Assembly: GCA_017460955.1 (NCBI GenBank)
Contig: JAFTZY010000076.1
Location: forward strand, 1-56,064
Direction of reading: 5' to 3'
Origin: Oscillospiraceae bacterium
Lineage (GTDB): Bacteria > Bacillota > Clostridia > Oscillospirales > Ruminococcaceae
Length of the DNA stretch: 56,064 bases
Shown: piece after piece, positions 9,905 through 18,015 of the stretch
Layout: the number at the start of each line of letters is the position of its first letter
Numbering within the stretch: the first letter of the stretch is position 1
Translations under genes and position numbers: made by a program
Notes under the pieces: generated by a model
Databases searched by the model: none
Seen by the model: the letters and a program-made list of their open reading frames with translations, nothing else
What the model was told of the DNA's origin: nothing

Positions 9905-11587
9905 ATGAAACGCAGAAAGAAAAGACGGTATCCGAGCTTTGCCCGCAGGCTCACCGGCAGCATTGCAGCGGCACTCATCGTGTCCGGCATCTTCGCGGGA
10001 GGACTGTTCGAGTACGGCAGGAGCTACATCTTCACACAGACACAGAAGCTCATGCAGGAGCACCATTCGGTCATCCTCAGCTCCATGGCAGGTCCGGAGG
10101 CGGATACGGGTAAGCTTAACATGATGCTGCGGGCATGGGGGGAATATGCGGTCGCTGTCGCGGGCGGGCATATCCAGCTCGTGTCGGGTCTGACACCGGG
10201 ATGTACCTCGACCCATCTTGTGTGCGATCCGGACGGGCGCATTGTCTGGTCGGGCGAACGGGCGCTCATGGCGCTTCTCAAGGACGATGAGAAGGTCTAC
10301 CGGGGCTTTGTGCAGTGCGATACGGGCGGCACCGTCATCCCCGAGCTCGATGCGGCAGAGAAGGCCTATGCCGCCTACTATGCGCAGGCGGATGCGAACA
10401 CCTACCCGCAGGTCACGATCGACAGCGCATGGGTCGAGCCGCAGACGCACCGTTTCCTCCCCCGGTCGATCACTGTTTCGCAGATGCACCTGCTCGCAGG
10501 GAACGGTGAAGCACTCGGCGAGGAGGAGGTGCTGGAGGAGCAGCACTTCACGATCCCCGATCCCGGATGGGACGGCTTTACGCTGGTGGAATTTGAAGAG
10601 GGCGACATCCATGTCTCCCCCCGTATCATGCTCGACAATTTTTACGGCACCCCGCCGGAGGAATATGCAGCGCTCTTAGAGGCGCCGTATGTCTCGGAGC
10701 TTCTGACCGATGACAGCACGGGCGGCACGGGCGGCTTCTGGGGCGGCAGCAGTACGTCCAACTACTACTACGAACGCTCACCCATCTATGTGGACGGCAC
10801 CGCCTACAGGCTTCTGAGCATCTACCGTGTCGAGGCCTGGAACAGCCATACAAAGCCGCTGTATTTCACGCTCGTGGGTGCCTTCACCATGCTCGCGCTC
10901 CTCATTGCCGCCGTCGCCGCAAGGCTTCGGTATCTCAGAGAGAAGGCCGATGCGGACTTTGCCGCCTATCAGCGGGCGCTGACAAACGATCTGGCGCACG
11001 ATCTGAAAACGCCCCTCATGGCGATCGGGGGCTATGCCGAGAATGCCATGGCAAAGCCGGAGAATGCACAGCGTTATCTGGAGGGGATCCTCCGGAACGT
11101 TTCCTACACCGATGCCATCATCAGCCGCACGCTCGAGCTCGGGGCGCTCGAGGAGATCCGCAAGCCTCTGCGGGAGAAGGTCTCCCTGCATCCCGTCGCC
11201 GAGGAGCTCCTCGAGAAATACGCCTGCCTCCTCGATGAGCAGGACATTACCGTGGGGATCGAGGGGGAGGCACAGGTCACGGCCGATCCCCAGCTTCTGC
11301 GCACCGCACTGGAGAATCTGCTCTCGAATGCCGTGCGCTATACCCCCCGCGGCGGGACGATAAAGCTCACCATGGCGCCGGGGACCTGCACGGTCACCAA
11401 CACCGTGGAGAACCGTGTGGAAACGCAGGACCTGTGCCGCCCCTTCAAAAAGGGCGATGCCGCCCGCAGCGGCAGGCAGGGCAGCGGCCTGGGACTCTCG
11501 ATCGCACGGGCCGCCATGGACGGCTGCGGCGGTGATCTCGTGCTCTCCTGCACGGATACGGCGTTTACAGCCGTGCTCCGGTTCTGA
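9905..11587 (+). CDS. Sensor histidine kinase
   Basis: Membrane sensor kinase partner of the preceding regulator, 560 residues. The start is ATG 9905 after an AGGGGG stretch; the same frame is open upstream but overlaps the regulator gene. TM1 is at about 16-36, a large extracytoplasmic sensor region at about 37-315, and TM2 at about 318-342. The DHp domain carries the phosphoacceptor His in LAHDLKTPLMAIGGY near residue 365. The ATPase domain has the N-box ALENLLSNAVRYTP and G-box GSGLGLSIARAAMDG. The sensor region includes a Gly/Ser-rich stretch before TM2 and matches no sensor fold I recognise. No clear T-rich terminator follows; several hairpins do. Confidence 0.93.
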   Translation: MKRRKKRRYPSFARRLTGSIAAALIVSGIFAGGLFEYGRSYIFTQTQKLMQEHHSVILSSMAGPEADTGKLNMMLRAWGEYAVAVAGGHIQLVSGLTPGCTSTHLVCDPDGRIVWSGERALMALLKDDEKVYRGFVQCDTGGTVIPELDAAEKAYAAYYAQADANTYPQVTIDSAWVEPQTHRFLPRSITVSQMHLLAGNGEALGEEEVLEEQHFTIPDPGWDGFTLVEFEEGDIHVSPRIMLDNFYGTPPEEYAALLEAPYVSELLTDDSTGGTGGFWGGSSTSNYYYERSPIYVDGTAYRLLSIYRVEAWNSHTKPLYFTLVGAFTMLALLIAAVAARLRYLREKADADFAAYQRALTNDLAHDLKTPLMAIGGYAENAMAKPENAQRYLEGILRNVSYTDAIISRTLELGALEEIRKPLREKVSLHPVAEELLEKYACLLDEQDITVGIEGEAQVTADPQLLRTALENLLSNAVRYTPRGGTIKLTMAPGTCTVTNTVENRVETQDLCRPFKKGDAARSGRQGSGLGLSIARAAMDGCGGDLVLSCTDTAFTAVLRF

Positions 11588-11848
11588 GCTTTAAGACGCA
11601 GCATACCCCCGCAGGAACGTCCTACGGGGGCATGGTATCGGAAAGCAGAAAGCCTGCTTTCCGACTGTGAAGCGGGCTCCTCTGCGGACACCTCCCTCAG
11701 CGGGGGTGCCACCCCCTTGCGCGGTAAGCATTTTTTCTGCTGGTTATAGTTTATGCAGAAATCCGGATTTTGCAACTGGTAATCTATGGGACATGCATGT
11801 GCCTTAAATAAACTTTGAAAATTTTTTGAATTTTTTTTGAATTTATGA
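11588..11848. other. Intergenic region with a cluster of hairpins
   Basis: About 260 bases without a gene before the next promoter. It holds three inverted repeats: an imperfect one around CCCCCG/CGGGGG (11615-11640), a perfect 10-bp stem CGGAAAGCAG/CTGCTTTCCG (11639-11663), and GGGGGT/ACCCCC (11702-11716). None is followed by a classic T-run except a T6 at 11731-11736, 14 bases beyond the last arm. The rest is AT-rich. It could be a rho-independent termination zone or a short intergenic repeat. Confidence 0.5.
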
Positions 11849-11877
11849 TTGCTTTTTCCGGTAAGGTGTGCTATAAT
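11849..11877 (+). promoter_or_regulatory. Strong extended -10 promoter
   Basis: TTGCTT (11849-11854), a 17-base spacer and TATAAT (11872-11877) preceded by TGC, giving an extended -10. The region upstream is A/T-tract rich, like an UP element. It drives the small membrane protein at 11911. Confidence 0.8.
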
Positions 11878-11910
11878 GGGTGTACAGAAACATGAAGAGG
11901 AGGCATTCAC

Positions 11911-12288
11911 ATGCAATTCACATTAGGGATCGGGATCATGATCGCCGGAGGTCTGCTGGCGCTGCTGGGCGCACTGCTGCTGTTCAATCACAACGGTGTG
12001 GCCAAGATCGTGCTGGGCATTCTCCTGGCCGTAACGGGTGTGGGCGGCCTCGTGGTCGGCTACAGCTTGGACCAGTTCTCGGAGACGGAGTACACGGTCT
12101 CCGACATCCAGGAGCTGACAGCGCGGGACACCAACCAGTACTACCGCGTCACACTCAAATATGACGGCGGCGAGACATGGGTCTATGCCGACAGCGATCA
12201 GATCTTCCGCTTTGAAAAGGACAGCACGATCGTCTTGAAAAAGAGCGAGCTCAAGCGCCTGCGTGACGAGAGCAACCGGACGAGCTGA
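11911..12288 (+). CDS. Small membrane protein of unknown function
   Basis: A 125-residue protein with two closely spaced N-terminal membrane helices (about 4-24 and 30-50) separated by a short basic turn, then a soluble, charged C-terminal domain (about 55-125) ending in a basic helix rich in Lys, Glu and Arg. The ATG at 11911 follows AAGAGGAGG. I recognise no family. It is monocistronic, with its own strong promoter and terminator, and sits between a sensor kinase and purA. A role in membrane stress is possible but unsupported. Confidence 0.8.
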   Translation: MQFTLGIGIMIAGGLLALLGALLLFNHNGVAKIVLGILLAVTGVGGLVVGYSLDQFSETEYTVSDIQELTARDTNQYYRVTLKYDGGETWVYADSDQIFRFEKDSTIVLKKSELKRLRDESNRTS

Positions 12289-12299
12289 TAGAATGAAGG

Positions 12300-12336
12300 G
12301 AACGGACATCCGCTATAGGGTGTCCGTTCGCTTTTG
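12300..12336 (+). terminator. Intrinsic terminator
   Basis: GAACGGACA pairs with TGTCCGTTC, with extra wobble pairs at the top of the stem, followed by GCTTTTG. It ends the small membrane protein transcript. Confidence 0.8.
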
Positions 12337-12366
12337 GGTGCGCGGCAGAAATATTTGAAAAAACAC

Positions 12367-12395
12367 TTGCAATGCAGCAGGGAATCTGCTATAAT
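12367..12395 (+). promoter_or_regulatory. purA promoter
   Basis: TTGCAA (12367-12372), a 17-base spacer, and TATAAT (12390-12395) with the extended TGC. The leader to the purA ATG is about 60 bases and shows no obvious purine riboswitch. Confidence 0.85.
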
Positions 12396-12460
12396 ATAGT
12401 TGTGTGTCGTTTTGCTGCGTTGGTAAAGCGATGAAATCTATCAAGAAAAGAGGAACTATC

Positions 12461-13735
12461 ATGCCTGCAAATATCGTGATCGGCACCCAGTGGGGTGATG
12501 AGGGCAAGGGTAAGGTCATTGACATCCTGGCATCCCGTGCTCAGGTGGTCGTCCGTTCCCAGGGCGGCAACAATGCCGGCCATACCGTTGTCAGCGGCGG
12601 CGAGGTCTACAAGCTGCATCTGGTACCCTCCGGCATCCTGTACCCGGATACCCAGTGCCTGATCGGTGCCGGCGTCGTGCTCGATCCGAAGGACTTCATC
12701 GGCGAGCTCGATGATATGGAGCGCAGAGGCGTTTCCACGAAGAACCTGAAGATCGATCCCCGCGCCCATGTGGTGATGCCCTGGCATATCACACTCGACG
12801 GCCTGTCCGAGGCCTTCCGCGGCGGCAATGACATCGGTACGACCAAGCGCGGCATCGGTCCGACCTATATGGATAAGTACGAGCGCTGCGGCATCCGCAT
12901 CTGCGACCTTGTCGATCCCGCACTCTTCGAGCAGAAGGCACGCTCCACGGGCGAGCTCAAGAATAAGATCATCACGGCCGTCTACGGCGGCAAGGCCCAT
13001 GACCTCGATGCCGTCATTGCCGAGTACAAGGCCTACGGGGAGCGTCTGCGCCCGTATGTGGCCGACGTCTCCGTGCTGACCTATGAGGCGTACAAGGCCG
13101 GCAAGACCATCCTGTTCGAGGGCGCACAGGCAACATTGCTCGACATCGACTTTGGCACCTATCCCTTCGTGACCAGCTCCCACCCGCTCTCCGGCGGCGT
13201 GTGCGTCGGCACCGGCGTGGGGCCGAAGATGATCGACAACATCATCGGCGTGGCCAAGGCCTACACCACCCGCGTGGGCAAGGGACCGTTCCCGACCGAG
13301 CTCTTTGACGAGACGGGCGATACCATCCGCAACAAGGGCGGGGAATTCGGCACCACCACCGGCCGTCCGAGAAGAACGGGCTGGTTCGATGCCGTGATCG
13401 TGCGCCATTCCGTGAGAGTCAACGGCCTGGACGGGCTGGCCATCAACAAGCTCGATACCCTGTCCGGCATCGGGGACCTGAAGATCTGCACGGGCTATGT
13501 CAAGCCCGACGGCACGACGCTCCGCGATTTCCCCTCGAGCCTCGAGGAGCTTGCCGAGTGCGCACCGGTCTATGAGGAATTCCCGGGCTTTGATGACGAT
13601 ATCACCGGCTGCCGCAGCTTTGAGGAGCTGCCGGAGACCTGCCGGAAGTACATCGAGCGCCTGGAGGCGCTGTGTGAGTGCAGGATCTGCATGGTCGGTG
13701 TCGGCCCTGACAGGGACCAGATGATCGAACGATAA
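12461..13735 (+). CDS. purA: Adenylosuccinate synthetase
   Basis: Forms adenylosuccinate from IMP, aspartate and GTP, the first committed step to AMP. The ATG at 12461 follows AAAAGAGGA by 7 bases. The 424 residues carry the P-loop-like IGTQWGDEGKGK at the N-terminus, then NNAGHTVV, GTTKRGIGPTYMDK, FEGAQATLLDIDFGTYPFVTSS and the C-terminal GVGPDRDQMI. Length is normal (about 425-430). Other purine genes are not nearby. The next gene starts 30 bases downstream with no terminator between, so the two are probably co-transcribed. Confidence 0.97.
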   Translation: MPANIVIGTQWGDEGKGKVIDILASRAQVVVRSQGGNNAGHTVVSGGEVYKLHLVPSGILYPDTQCLIGAGVVLDPKDFIGELDDMERRGVSTKNLKIDPRAHVVMPWHITLDGLSEAFRGGNDIGTTKRGIGPTYMDKYERCGIRICDLVDPALFEQKARSTGELKNKIITAVYGGKAHDLDAVIAEYKAYGERLRPYVADVSVLTYEAYKAGKTILFEGAQATLLDIDFGTYPFVTSSHPLSGGVCVGTGVGPKMIDNIIGVAKAYTTRVGKGPFPTELFDETGDTIRNKGGEFGTTTGRPRRTGWFDAVIVRHSVRVNGLDGLAINKLDTLSGIGDLKICTGYVKPDGTTLRDFPSSLEELAECAPVYEEFPGFDDDITGCRSFEELPETCRKYIERLEALCECRICMVGVGPDRDQMIER

Positions 13736-13765
13736 GTACAGAAGAAGAACAAAGAGGTGACTGCA

Positions 13766-14860
13766 ATGCCGGATTTGGAGAAGCTCCCGGAGGGTTTCGA
13801 GGAAACGACCGGATATAAGGAAGAAGAAAAGCTCGGCGCACCGAAGATCGATGCCTCCGAGCTGGAGGGACTGCTCGGTGACGAGCCGGCAGTCTGGACG
13901 GGCAGCGGTGCCGAAAAGCGCGGTGCGCCCGTTCTGGAGGAGCAGGTGGAGCTCGATGCGCCGGAGATGAGCTGGCAGCAGGACACGGCGGCGGCCCCCC
14001 ACGGTGCGCCCGTACTCGAGGAGAGCGCGGCGGATCTGCTGGGCGAGGAGCCGGCGGCCTATGATCCGGTGGCGGATTTCTGCGAGAAGCTCCAGTTTGA
14101 CGAGGCACTCAAGGCCAAGTTTGTGACGCTCGATGCCGAGCAGCAGATGCAGGTCGTAAAGATGCGCGCACAGGGCCTGGGGATCCCGGAGCCCATGATC
14201 CCGAATGAGCTGCGTCCGAAGATCGAGGAGGCGCTCCCCGAGGCCGAGGAGGTCGCTCTGGAGGAGGCACCCGTACAGGAGGAATACGTTCCGCAGTTCA
14301 AGGACGAGGATGCCGAGCGTGCCAAGGAGGAGGCCAAGAAGCCCCGTGCCTACCAGCCGCCGCAGCAGGAGCTGACGGAGGAGCAGAAGCAGGAGAGCCG
14401 CCGGATGATGGCGCAGCTGCGTGAGGAGCGTGAGCGTGAGCTGGCTGCGAAGGGCTTCAAGACGCTGATCATCATGGCCATTGTCGGCGTGGTCGGTGCG
14501 ATCTGCTTTTCGATCTTCTTCTCCGGTGCCTTCGGACTTTCCTACAAGATGGAGGAGGAGCTGGGCTGGATGAAGCACATCAAGTCCTATGCACCCTTGC
14601 TGGGCATTGCCATCGGACTGGGCTCCGTGGCGCTCATCGCACCGGTGCCGGCACTCAAGGGCGTGTCGAAGTTCCTGGACGGTCTGGGCTTTGTGCTGAT
14701 GCTGTTCCCGGGCATCCCGCTGCTTCTGCAGAAGGACGGCCACGGCCTGCTCAACGGCCTGTTCTACGGCATTGCCATTCTGGCACTGGCTGCAAGCGTT
14801 TTTGTCCTGACGACCAGCGATTCGGTCGCCGCCTATAATAAACACGGCAATGCCGGTTAA
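13766..14860 (+). CDS. Unknown four-helix membrane protein with repetitive acidic N-terminus
   Basis: A 364-residue protein of no family I recognise. I chose the ATG at 13766, with AAAGAGGTG 6 to 14 bases upstream. Residues 1-110 are acidic and contain imperfect repeats: LGAPKID with LLGDEPA, then twice GAPVLEE, the second followed by LLGEEPA. A helical, Glu/Lys-rich middle (about 110-230) contains FCEKLQFDEALKAKFVTLD and QQMQVVKMRAQGLGIPEP. Four membrane helices follow at about 231-253, 272-292, 302-320 and 331-351. The repeats look like short binding modules on a cytoplasmic tail. It probably shares the purA transcript. Confidence 0.8.
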   Translation: MPDLEKLPEGFEETTGYKEEEKLGAPKIDASELEGLLGDEPAVWTGSGAEKRGAPVLEEQVELDAPEMSWQQDTAAAPHGAPVLEESAADLLGEEPAAYDPVADFCEKLQFDEALKAKFVTLDAEQQMQVVKMRAQGLGIPEPMIPNELRPKIEEALPEAEEVALEEAPVQEEYVPQFKDEDAERAKEEAKKPRAYQPPQQELTEEQKQESRRMMAQLREERERELAAKGFKTLIIMAIVGVVGAICFSIFFSGAFGLSYKMEEELGWMKHIKSYAPLLGIAIGLGSVALIAPVPALKGVSKFLDGLGFVLMLFPGIPLLLQKDGHGLLNGLFYGIAILALAASVFVLTTSDSVAAYNKHGNAG

Positions 14861-14897
14861 AAAAGAGAGCTGCATGTTCCCGCATGCAGCTCTTTTG
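14861..14897. terminator. Bidirectional terminator between the membrane protein gene and cdd
   Basis: GAGCTGCATG and CATGCAGCTC form a perfect stem extended by A/T pairs, with TTTT on the plus side and six T on the minus side. It serves the rightward gene ending at 14860 and the leftward cdd. Confidence 0.92.
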
Positions 14898-14909
14898 CTT
14901 TGTCCGGCG

Positions 14910-15311
14910 TTACACAGGGCCGTCCTCCGGCACATCAAACCGCACCGGCAGGAGCGCACCGAGCGTATAGTGCCCGTCCTGTAAGACAATGCGCAGATCA
15001 TCCTCCCCGAACTGCGCCAGGATCTGCCGGCAGGCACCGCACGGCGGACACGGCTGTGTGGGGACCTCCCCCGCAGCGCCGCCGCAGATGGCGACCGCCG
15101 CAAAGTCCCCGCGCCGGTAGCCCTCCGAGACCGCCTTGCAGACCGCCGTGCGCTCCGCACAGGTACACAGCGGATATGAGGCGTTCTCCACATTGCAGCC
15201 CGTAAAAATACGCCCGTCCTTCATCAGGACCGCGGCTCCCACGGCAAATCCCGAATACGGGCAAAATGCCTTCTCCCTGGCCTCCATGGCCTTCTGCATC
15301 AGTGCATCCAT
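14910..15311 (-). CDS. cdd: Cytidine deaminase
   Basis: Zinc enzyme that deaminates cytidine and deoxycytidine in pyrimidine salvage, 133 residues, normal for the homotetrameric class. The ATG at 15311 is preceded by AAGGAGG on the minus strand; the longer open frame upstream lacks a site. Visible motifs are FCPYSGFAVGAAV, the CAERTAV zinc/catalytic Glu box, and PCGACRQ supplying two zinc-binding Cys. It reads leftward into the strong terminator at 14861-14897. ackA lies upstream in the same direction behind its own terminator. No convincing minus-strand promoter was found for cdd. Confidence 0.96.
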   Translation of the reverse strand: MDALMQKAMEAREKAFCPYSGFAVGAAVLMKDGRIFTGCNVENASYPLCTCAERTAVCKAVSEGYRRGDFAAVAICGGAAGEVPTQPCPPCGACRQILAQFGEDDLRIVLQDGHYTLGALLPVRFDVPEDGPV

Positions 15312-15377
15312 TCTGTCCTCCTTCCCGCCGCCGTTTTCCACAGCAGCGGATTTTTTGTGGAAACTTGCCGGAATCCC

Positions 15378-15406
15378 TTGCATTCGCACGATAAACATGC
15401 TATAAT
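15378..15406 (+). promoter_or_regulatory. Consensus-like promoter with no sense gene downstream
   Basis: TTGCAT (15378-15383), a 17-base spacer and TATAAT (15401-15406) with extended TGC, on the plus strand. Transcription would start near 15413, run first through the ackA terminator hairpin, then antisense into the 3' end of ackA. No plus-strand gene follows until tmcAL at 16819. Confidence 0.6.
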
Positions 15407-15407
15407 G

Positions 15408-15443
15408 GAAAAGCGGGGGCACTGCCCACAGGACAGCACCCCC
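15408..15443 (-). terminator. ackA terminator
   Basis: Read on the minus strand, GGGGGTGCTG pairs with CAGTGCCCCC, with two G-T wobbles, and is followed by GCTTTTCC. Confidence 0.8.
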
Positions 15444-15453
15444 GGCCGGTTTC

Positions 15454-16653
15454 TTACTTCGAAATCAGTGCCAGTGTATCACGGGCGATGAGCAGCTCCT
15501 CATTGGTCGGTACCACCCAGATCTCCACCTTGGAGTCGGAGCGGGATACCTTGCAAAGCTTGCCGCGCACGCCGGCATTGGCGACCGTGTCGATCTTCAT
15601 GCCGAATACGTCCATATCCGAGCAGACCTGCTCGCGGACATCCGGTGCATTCTCACCGATACCGCCGGTGAAGAGGACGGCATCCAGACCGTTCATCGCA
15701 GCTGCAAAGGCACCGATGTACTTCTTGATCTGGTATACCAGCATCTCTTTGGCAAAGATCGCTCTCTGGTTGCCGGCATCGGCAGCCGCCGTCACGTCAC
15801 GGTTGTCCGAGCCCACGCCGGATACACCCAGGAAGCCCGACTTCTTGTTCATATAATCGGACATCTGCGCCGGTGTGAAGCCGTGCTTTTCCATCACGAA
15901 GGTCACAGCGGACGGATCCACGCTGCCGCATCTGGTGCCCATGAGTACACCGTCAAGGGGTGTAAAGCCCATGGTCGTGTCCACGGACCTGCCGCCGTCC
16001 ACAGCAGTGATGGACGAGCCGTTGCCCAGGTGGCAGGAGACGATCTTCAGATCCTTCGGGTCCTTGCCCATGGCCTTGGCCAGTGCAGCGGAAACAAAGC
16101 GGTGGGAGGTGCCGTGGAAGCCGTACTTTCTCACATGCAGCTCCTCATAATCCTCATACGGCAGGCCGAACATGTAGGCCTTGGCCGGCATGGTCTGATG
16201 GAAGGCAGTGTCAAAGACAACCGCCTGCGGAACATCGGCGGGCATGACCTTCTTGCAGGCACGCAGCGCCAGTGCATGGGCATGGTTGTGGACCGGGGCG
16301 AGCTCGCGCAGCTCGTCGATCTTCTCGATGACCTCATCGGTGACAAGCGTTGTCTCGGAGAATACCTCGGCACCCTGCACGATGCGGTGGCCGACAGCGG
16401 AGATCTCGCTCATGTCCTTGATGACAGCGGCATCGCCGGTCGTCAGGACCTCCACGAGCTTCATGAATGCCTCGGTGTGGGTCGGGAAATCGCAGTCTGC
16501 CTCGAAGCTTCTGCCGTCAGCGGTCTTGTGTGCCACATGACCGTCGATGCCGATGCGGTCACAGTTGCCCTTGGCAAGGACGCTTTCGTCATCCATGTTC
16601 AGGAGCTGGTACTTCAGCGAGGAGCTGCCTGCGTTTACGACTAAAATCAACAT
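15454..16653 (-). CDS. ackA: Acetate kinase
   Basis: Interconverts acetate + ATP and acetyl phosphate + ADP, the final ATP-yielding step of acetate fermentation. The 399-residue length is normal. Motifs include N-terminal LVVNAGSSSLKYQLL, GHRIVQGAE, FGLPYEDYEELHVRKYGFHGTSH with the catalytic His, MGTRCGSVDPSAV, and FTGGIGENAP. Start is the ATG at 16653 after GAAAGGAA. The usual partner pta is not adjacent. It is divergent from tmcAL, whose product also consumes acetate and ATP. Confidence 0.98.
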   Translation of the reverse strand: MLILVVNAGSSSLKYQLLNMDDESVLAKGNCDRIGIDGHVAHKTADGRSFEADCDFPTHTEAFMKLVEVLTTGDAAVIKDMSEISAVGHRIVQGAEVFSETTLVTDEVIEKIDELRELAPVHNHAHALALRACKKVMPADVPQAVVFDTAFHQTMPAKAYMFGLPYEDYEELHVRKYGFHGTSHRFVSAALAKAMGKDPKDLKIVSCHLGNGSSITAVDGGRSVDTTMGFTPLDGVLMGTRCGSVDPSAVTFVMEKHGFTPAQMSDYMNKKSGFLGVSGVGSDNRDVTAAADAGNQRAIFAKEMLVYQIKKYIGAFAAAMNGLDAVLFTGGIGENAPDVREQVCSDMDVFGMKIDTVANAGVRGKLCKVSRSDSKVEIWVVPTNEELLIARDTLALISK

Positions 16654-16714
16654 TTCTTTTCGTTCCTTTCAGATGGGATATTTGTCGTTCCTGCAATGGG
16701 AACACTACATATAT

Positions 16715-16742
16715 ATTATACCGTATTTTGCAAAAATTGCAA
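16715..16742 (-). promoter_or_regulatory. ackA promoter
   Basis: On the minus strand, TTGCAA (16742-16737), a 16-base spacer and TATAAT (16720-16715). The region around it is AT-rich with repeated TTTTTGCAAAA-like segments. Confidence 0.75.
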
Positions 16743-16779
16743 GCCTTTTTGCAAAAAATTCACAGTTTTTGTTCAAAAA

Positions 16780-16796
16780 TATGCCCGATGGGCATA
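16780..16796. promoter_or_regulatory. Perfect inverted repeat ahead of tmcAL
   Basis: TATGCCC, three bases, then GGGCATA: a 7-bp perfect inverted repeat 7 bases before the tmcAL ribosome binding site. It may be an operator or a small 5'-UTR hairpin. No clear tmcAL promoter was recognised. Confidence 0.4.
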
Positions 16797-16818
16797 CAAA
16801 AGAGAAAGGAGAACCACC

Positions 16819-18015
16819 ATGAAGATCAGTGCCATTATCTGCGAATACAATCCGCTGCATAACGGACATGTCCACCACATCCGCGAAACGCGCCGCCACG
16901 GCTGCACCCATCTGATCGCCGTTCTGAGCGATAATTTTGTGCAGCGCGGGGATGTTGCGCTGCTGGGGAAATTCGACCGCGCAAGCCTTGCCATCCAGGC
17001 GGGGGCGGACTTGGTGCTCGAGCTGCCCGTGGCATTTTCGTGCGGTGCGGCCGAGGTGTATGCGACCGGTGCCGTCTCGCTCCTCAATGCCCTGGGCGTG
17101 GTCGATGAGCTGTCCTTTGGCTCCTCGAGCGGCAACCTCGAGGTGCTCGAGCTCCTGACCGAGGCCTCCCTGTCCACCACGCGCACCTATCAGAAGCAGA
17201 TCCGGCAGCGGATGCAGGAGGGGGATTCGTACCCGGCCGCCGTGTGGGAGATCATCAAGGAGCGCTACGGCGCCAAGGTCGCCGGGATGATGCGCGACCC
17301 CAACAACCTCCTGGCCGTGGAATACCTCAAGGCCATGCACCGCTCGGACTCCCGCTTCTCGGCCTACACGATCCCGCGCCGCTGCGTGATGCACGACAGC
17401 ACCGAGACGAGCGGACAGTTTGCCTCCGCCAGCTTCATCCGCAAATCCGTGGCCGAGGGGGACAGCTCCTACCTCGACTTCCTGCCGCCCTATGCCGCAA
17501 GACTCCTGGCCGACCGCCTGCGCTCGGGCGGCACGGCAACCGTCTCCCAGCTCGAGCGCGTGGCACTCTACCGGATGCGCACGATCACGGAGGAGGAGCT
17601 GCTGCTTTTGCCGGACGTGAATGCCGCGCTTGCCGGACGCTTCTATGCGGCCCGCAATGCCAACAGCCTCGAGGAGCTGTTCGGTGCCGTCAAGACCAAG
17701 TGCTACACCATGTCCCGTATCCGCCGCATCGTCATGAGCGCACTCATCGGCATCCGCCGGGAGGACCTGCAATGCGAGCCGCCCTATGCCCGGGTGCTTG
17801 CGCTCAACGCACGCGGCAGCGAGATCCTTGCCAAGGCCAAGGGACGTGCGGGCATCCGGATCGACACCTCGCTCTCCCGTCTGCGCGCAGCCGGCGGCGA
17901 TGCCGAGCGCTTTGCACGCCTTGAGGAGCGTGCGGCACAGGTCTACGGGCTGGCCCAGGGGGAGATCAGCTCCGCCGAGCAGGACTACCGCGCCCGGATC
18001 GGACTGGAGGCATGA
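16819..18015 (+). CDS. tmcAL: tRNA(Met) cytidine acetate ligase TmcAL (YlbM family)
   Basis: Nucleotidyltransferase-fold enzyme that activates acetate with ATP and acetylates C34 of elongator tRNA(Met). The ATG at 16819 follows AAAGGAG; the open frame upstream is AT-rich non-coding sequence. The 398 residues begin with IICEYNPLHNGHVHHI (the HNGH nucleotide-binding motif), then LSDNFVQRGD, GADLVLELPVAFSCG, FASASFIRKS, and the C-terminal RIRRIVMSALIGI and ARVLALNARG regions. The divergent neighbour is acetate kinase, consistent with an acetate link. Its stop overlaps the HAD gene by 4 bases. Confidence 0.93.
   Translation: MKISAIICEYNPLHNGHVHHIRETRRHGCTHLIAVLSDNFVQRGDVALLGKFDRASLAIQAGADLVLELPVAFSCGAAEVYATGAVSLLNALGVVDELSFGSSSGNLEVLELLTEASLSTTRTYQKQIRQRMQEGDSYPAAVWEIIKERYGAKVAGMMRDPNNLLAVEYLKAMHRSDSRFSAYTIPRRCVMHDSTETSGQFASASFIRKSVAEGDSSYLDFLPPYAARLLADRLRSGGTATVSQLERVALYRMRTITEEELLLLPDVNAALAGRFYAARNANSLEELFGAVKTKCYTMSRIRRIVMSALIGIRREDLQCEPPYARVLALNARGSEILAKAKGRAGIRIDTSLSRLRAAGGDAERFARLEERAAQVYGLAQGEISSAEQDYRARIGLEA

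Noticed and set aside
12396-12460. Purine riboswitch or PurR box in the purA leader
   Set aside because: The leader is too short for an aptamer and shows no conserved purine-riboswitch core or paired PurR boxes.
12389-15193. Open frame of 934 codons on the minus strand across purA and the following gene
   Set aside because: It is the antisense shadow of purA and the membrane protein gene in GC-rich DNA. No ribosome binding site, no family motifs, and low-complexity Leu/Arg/His-rich translation.
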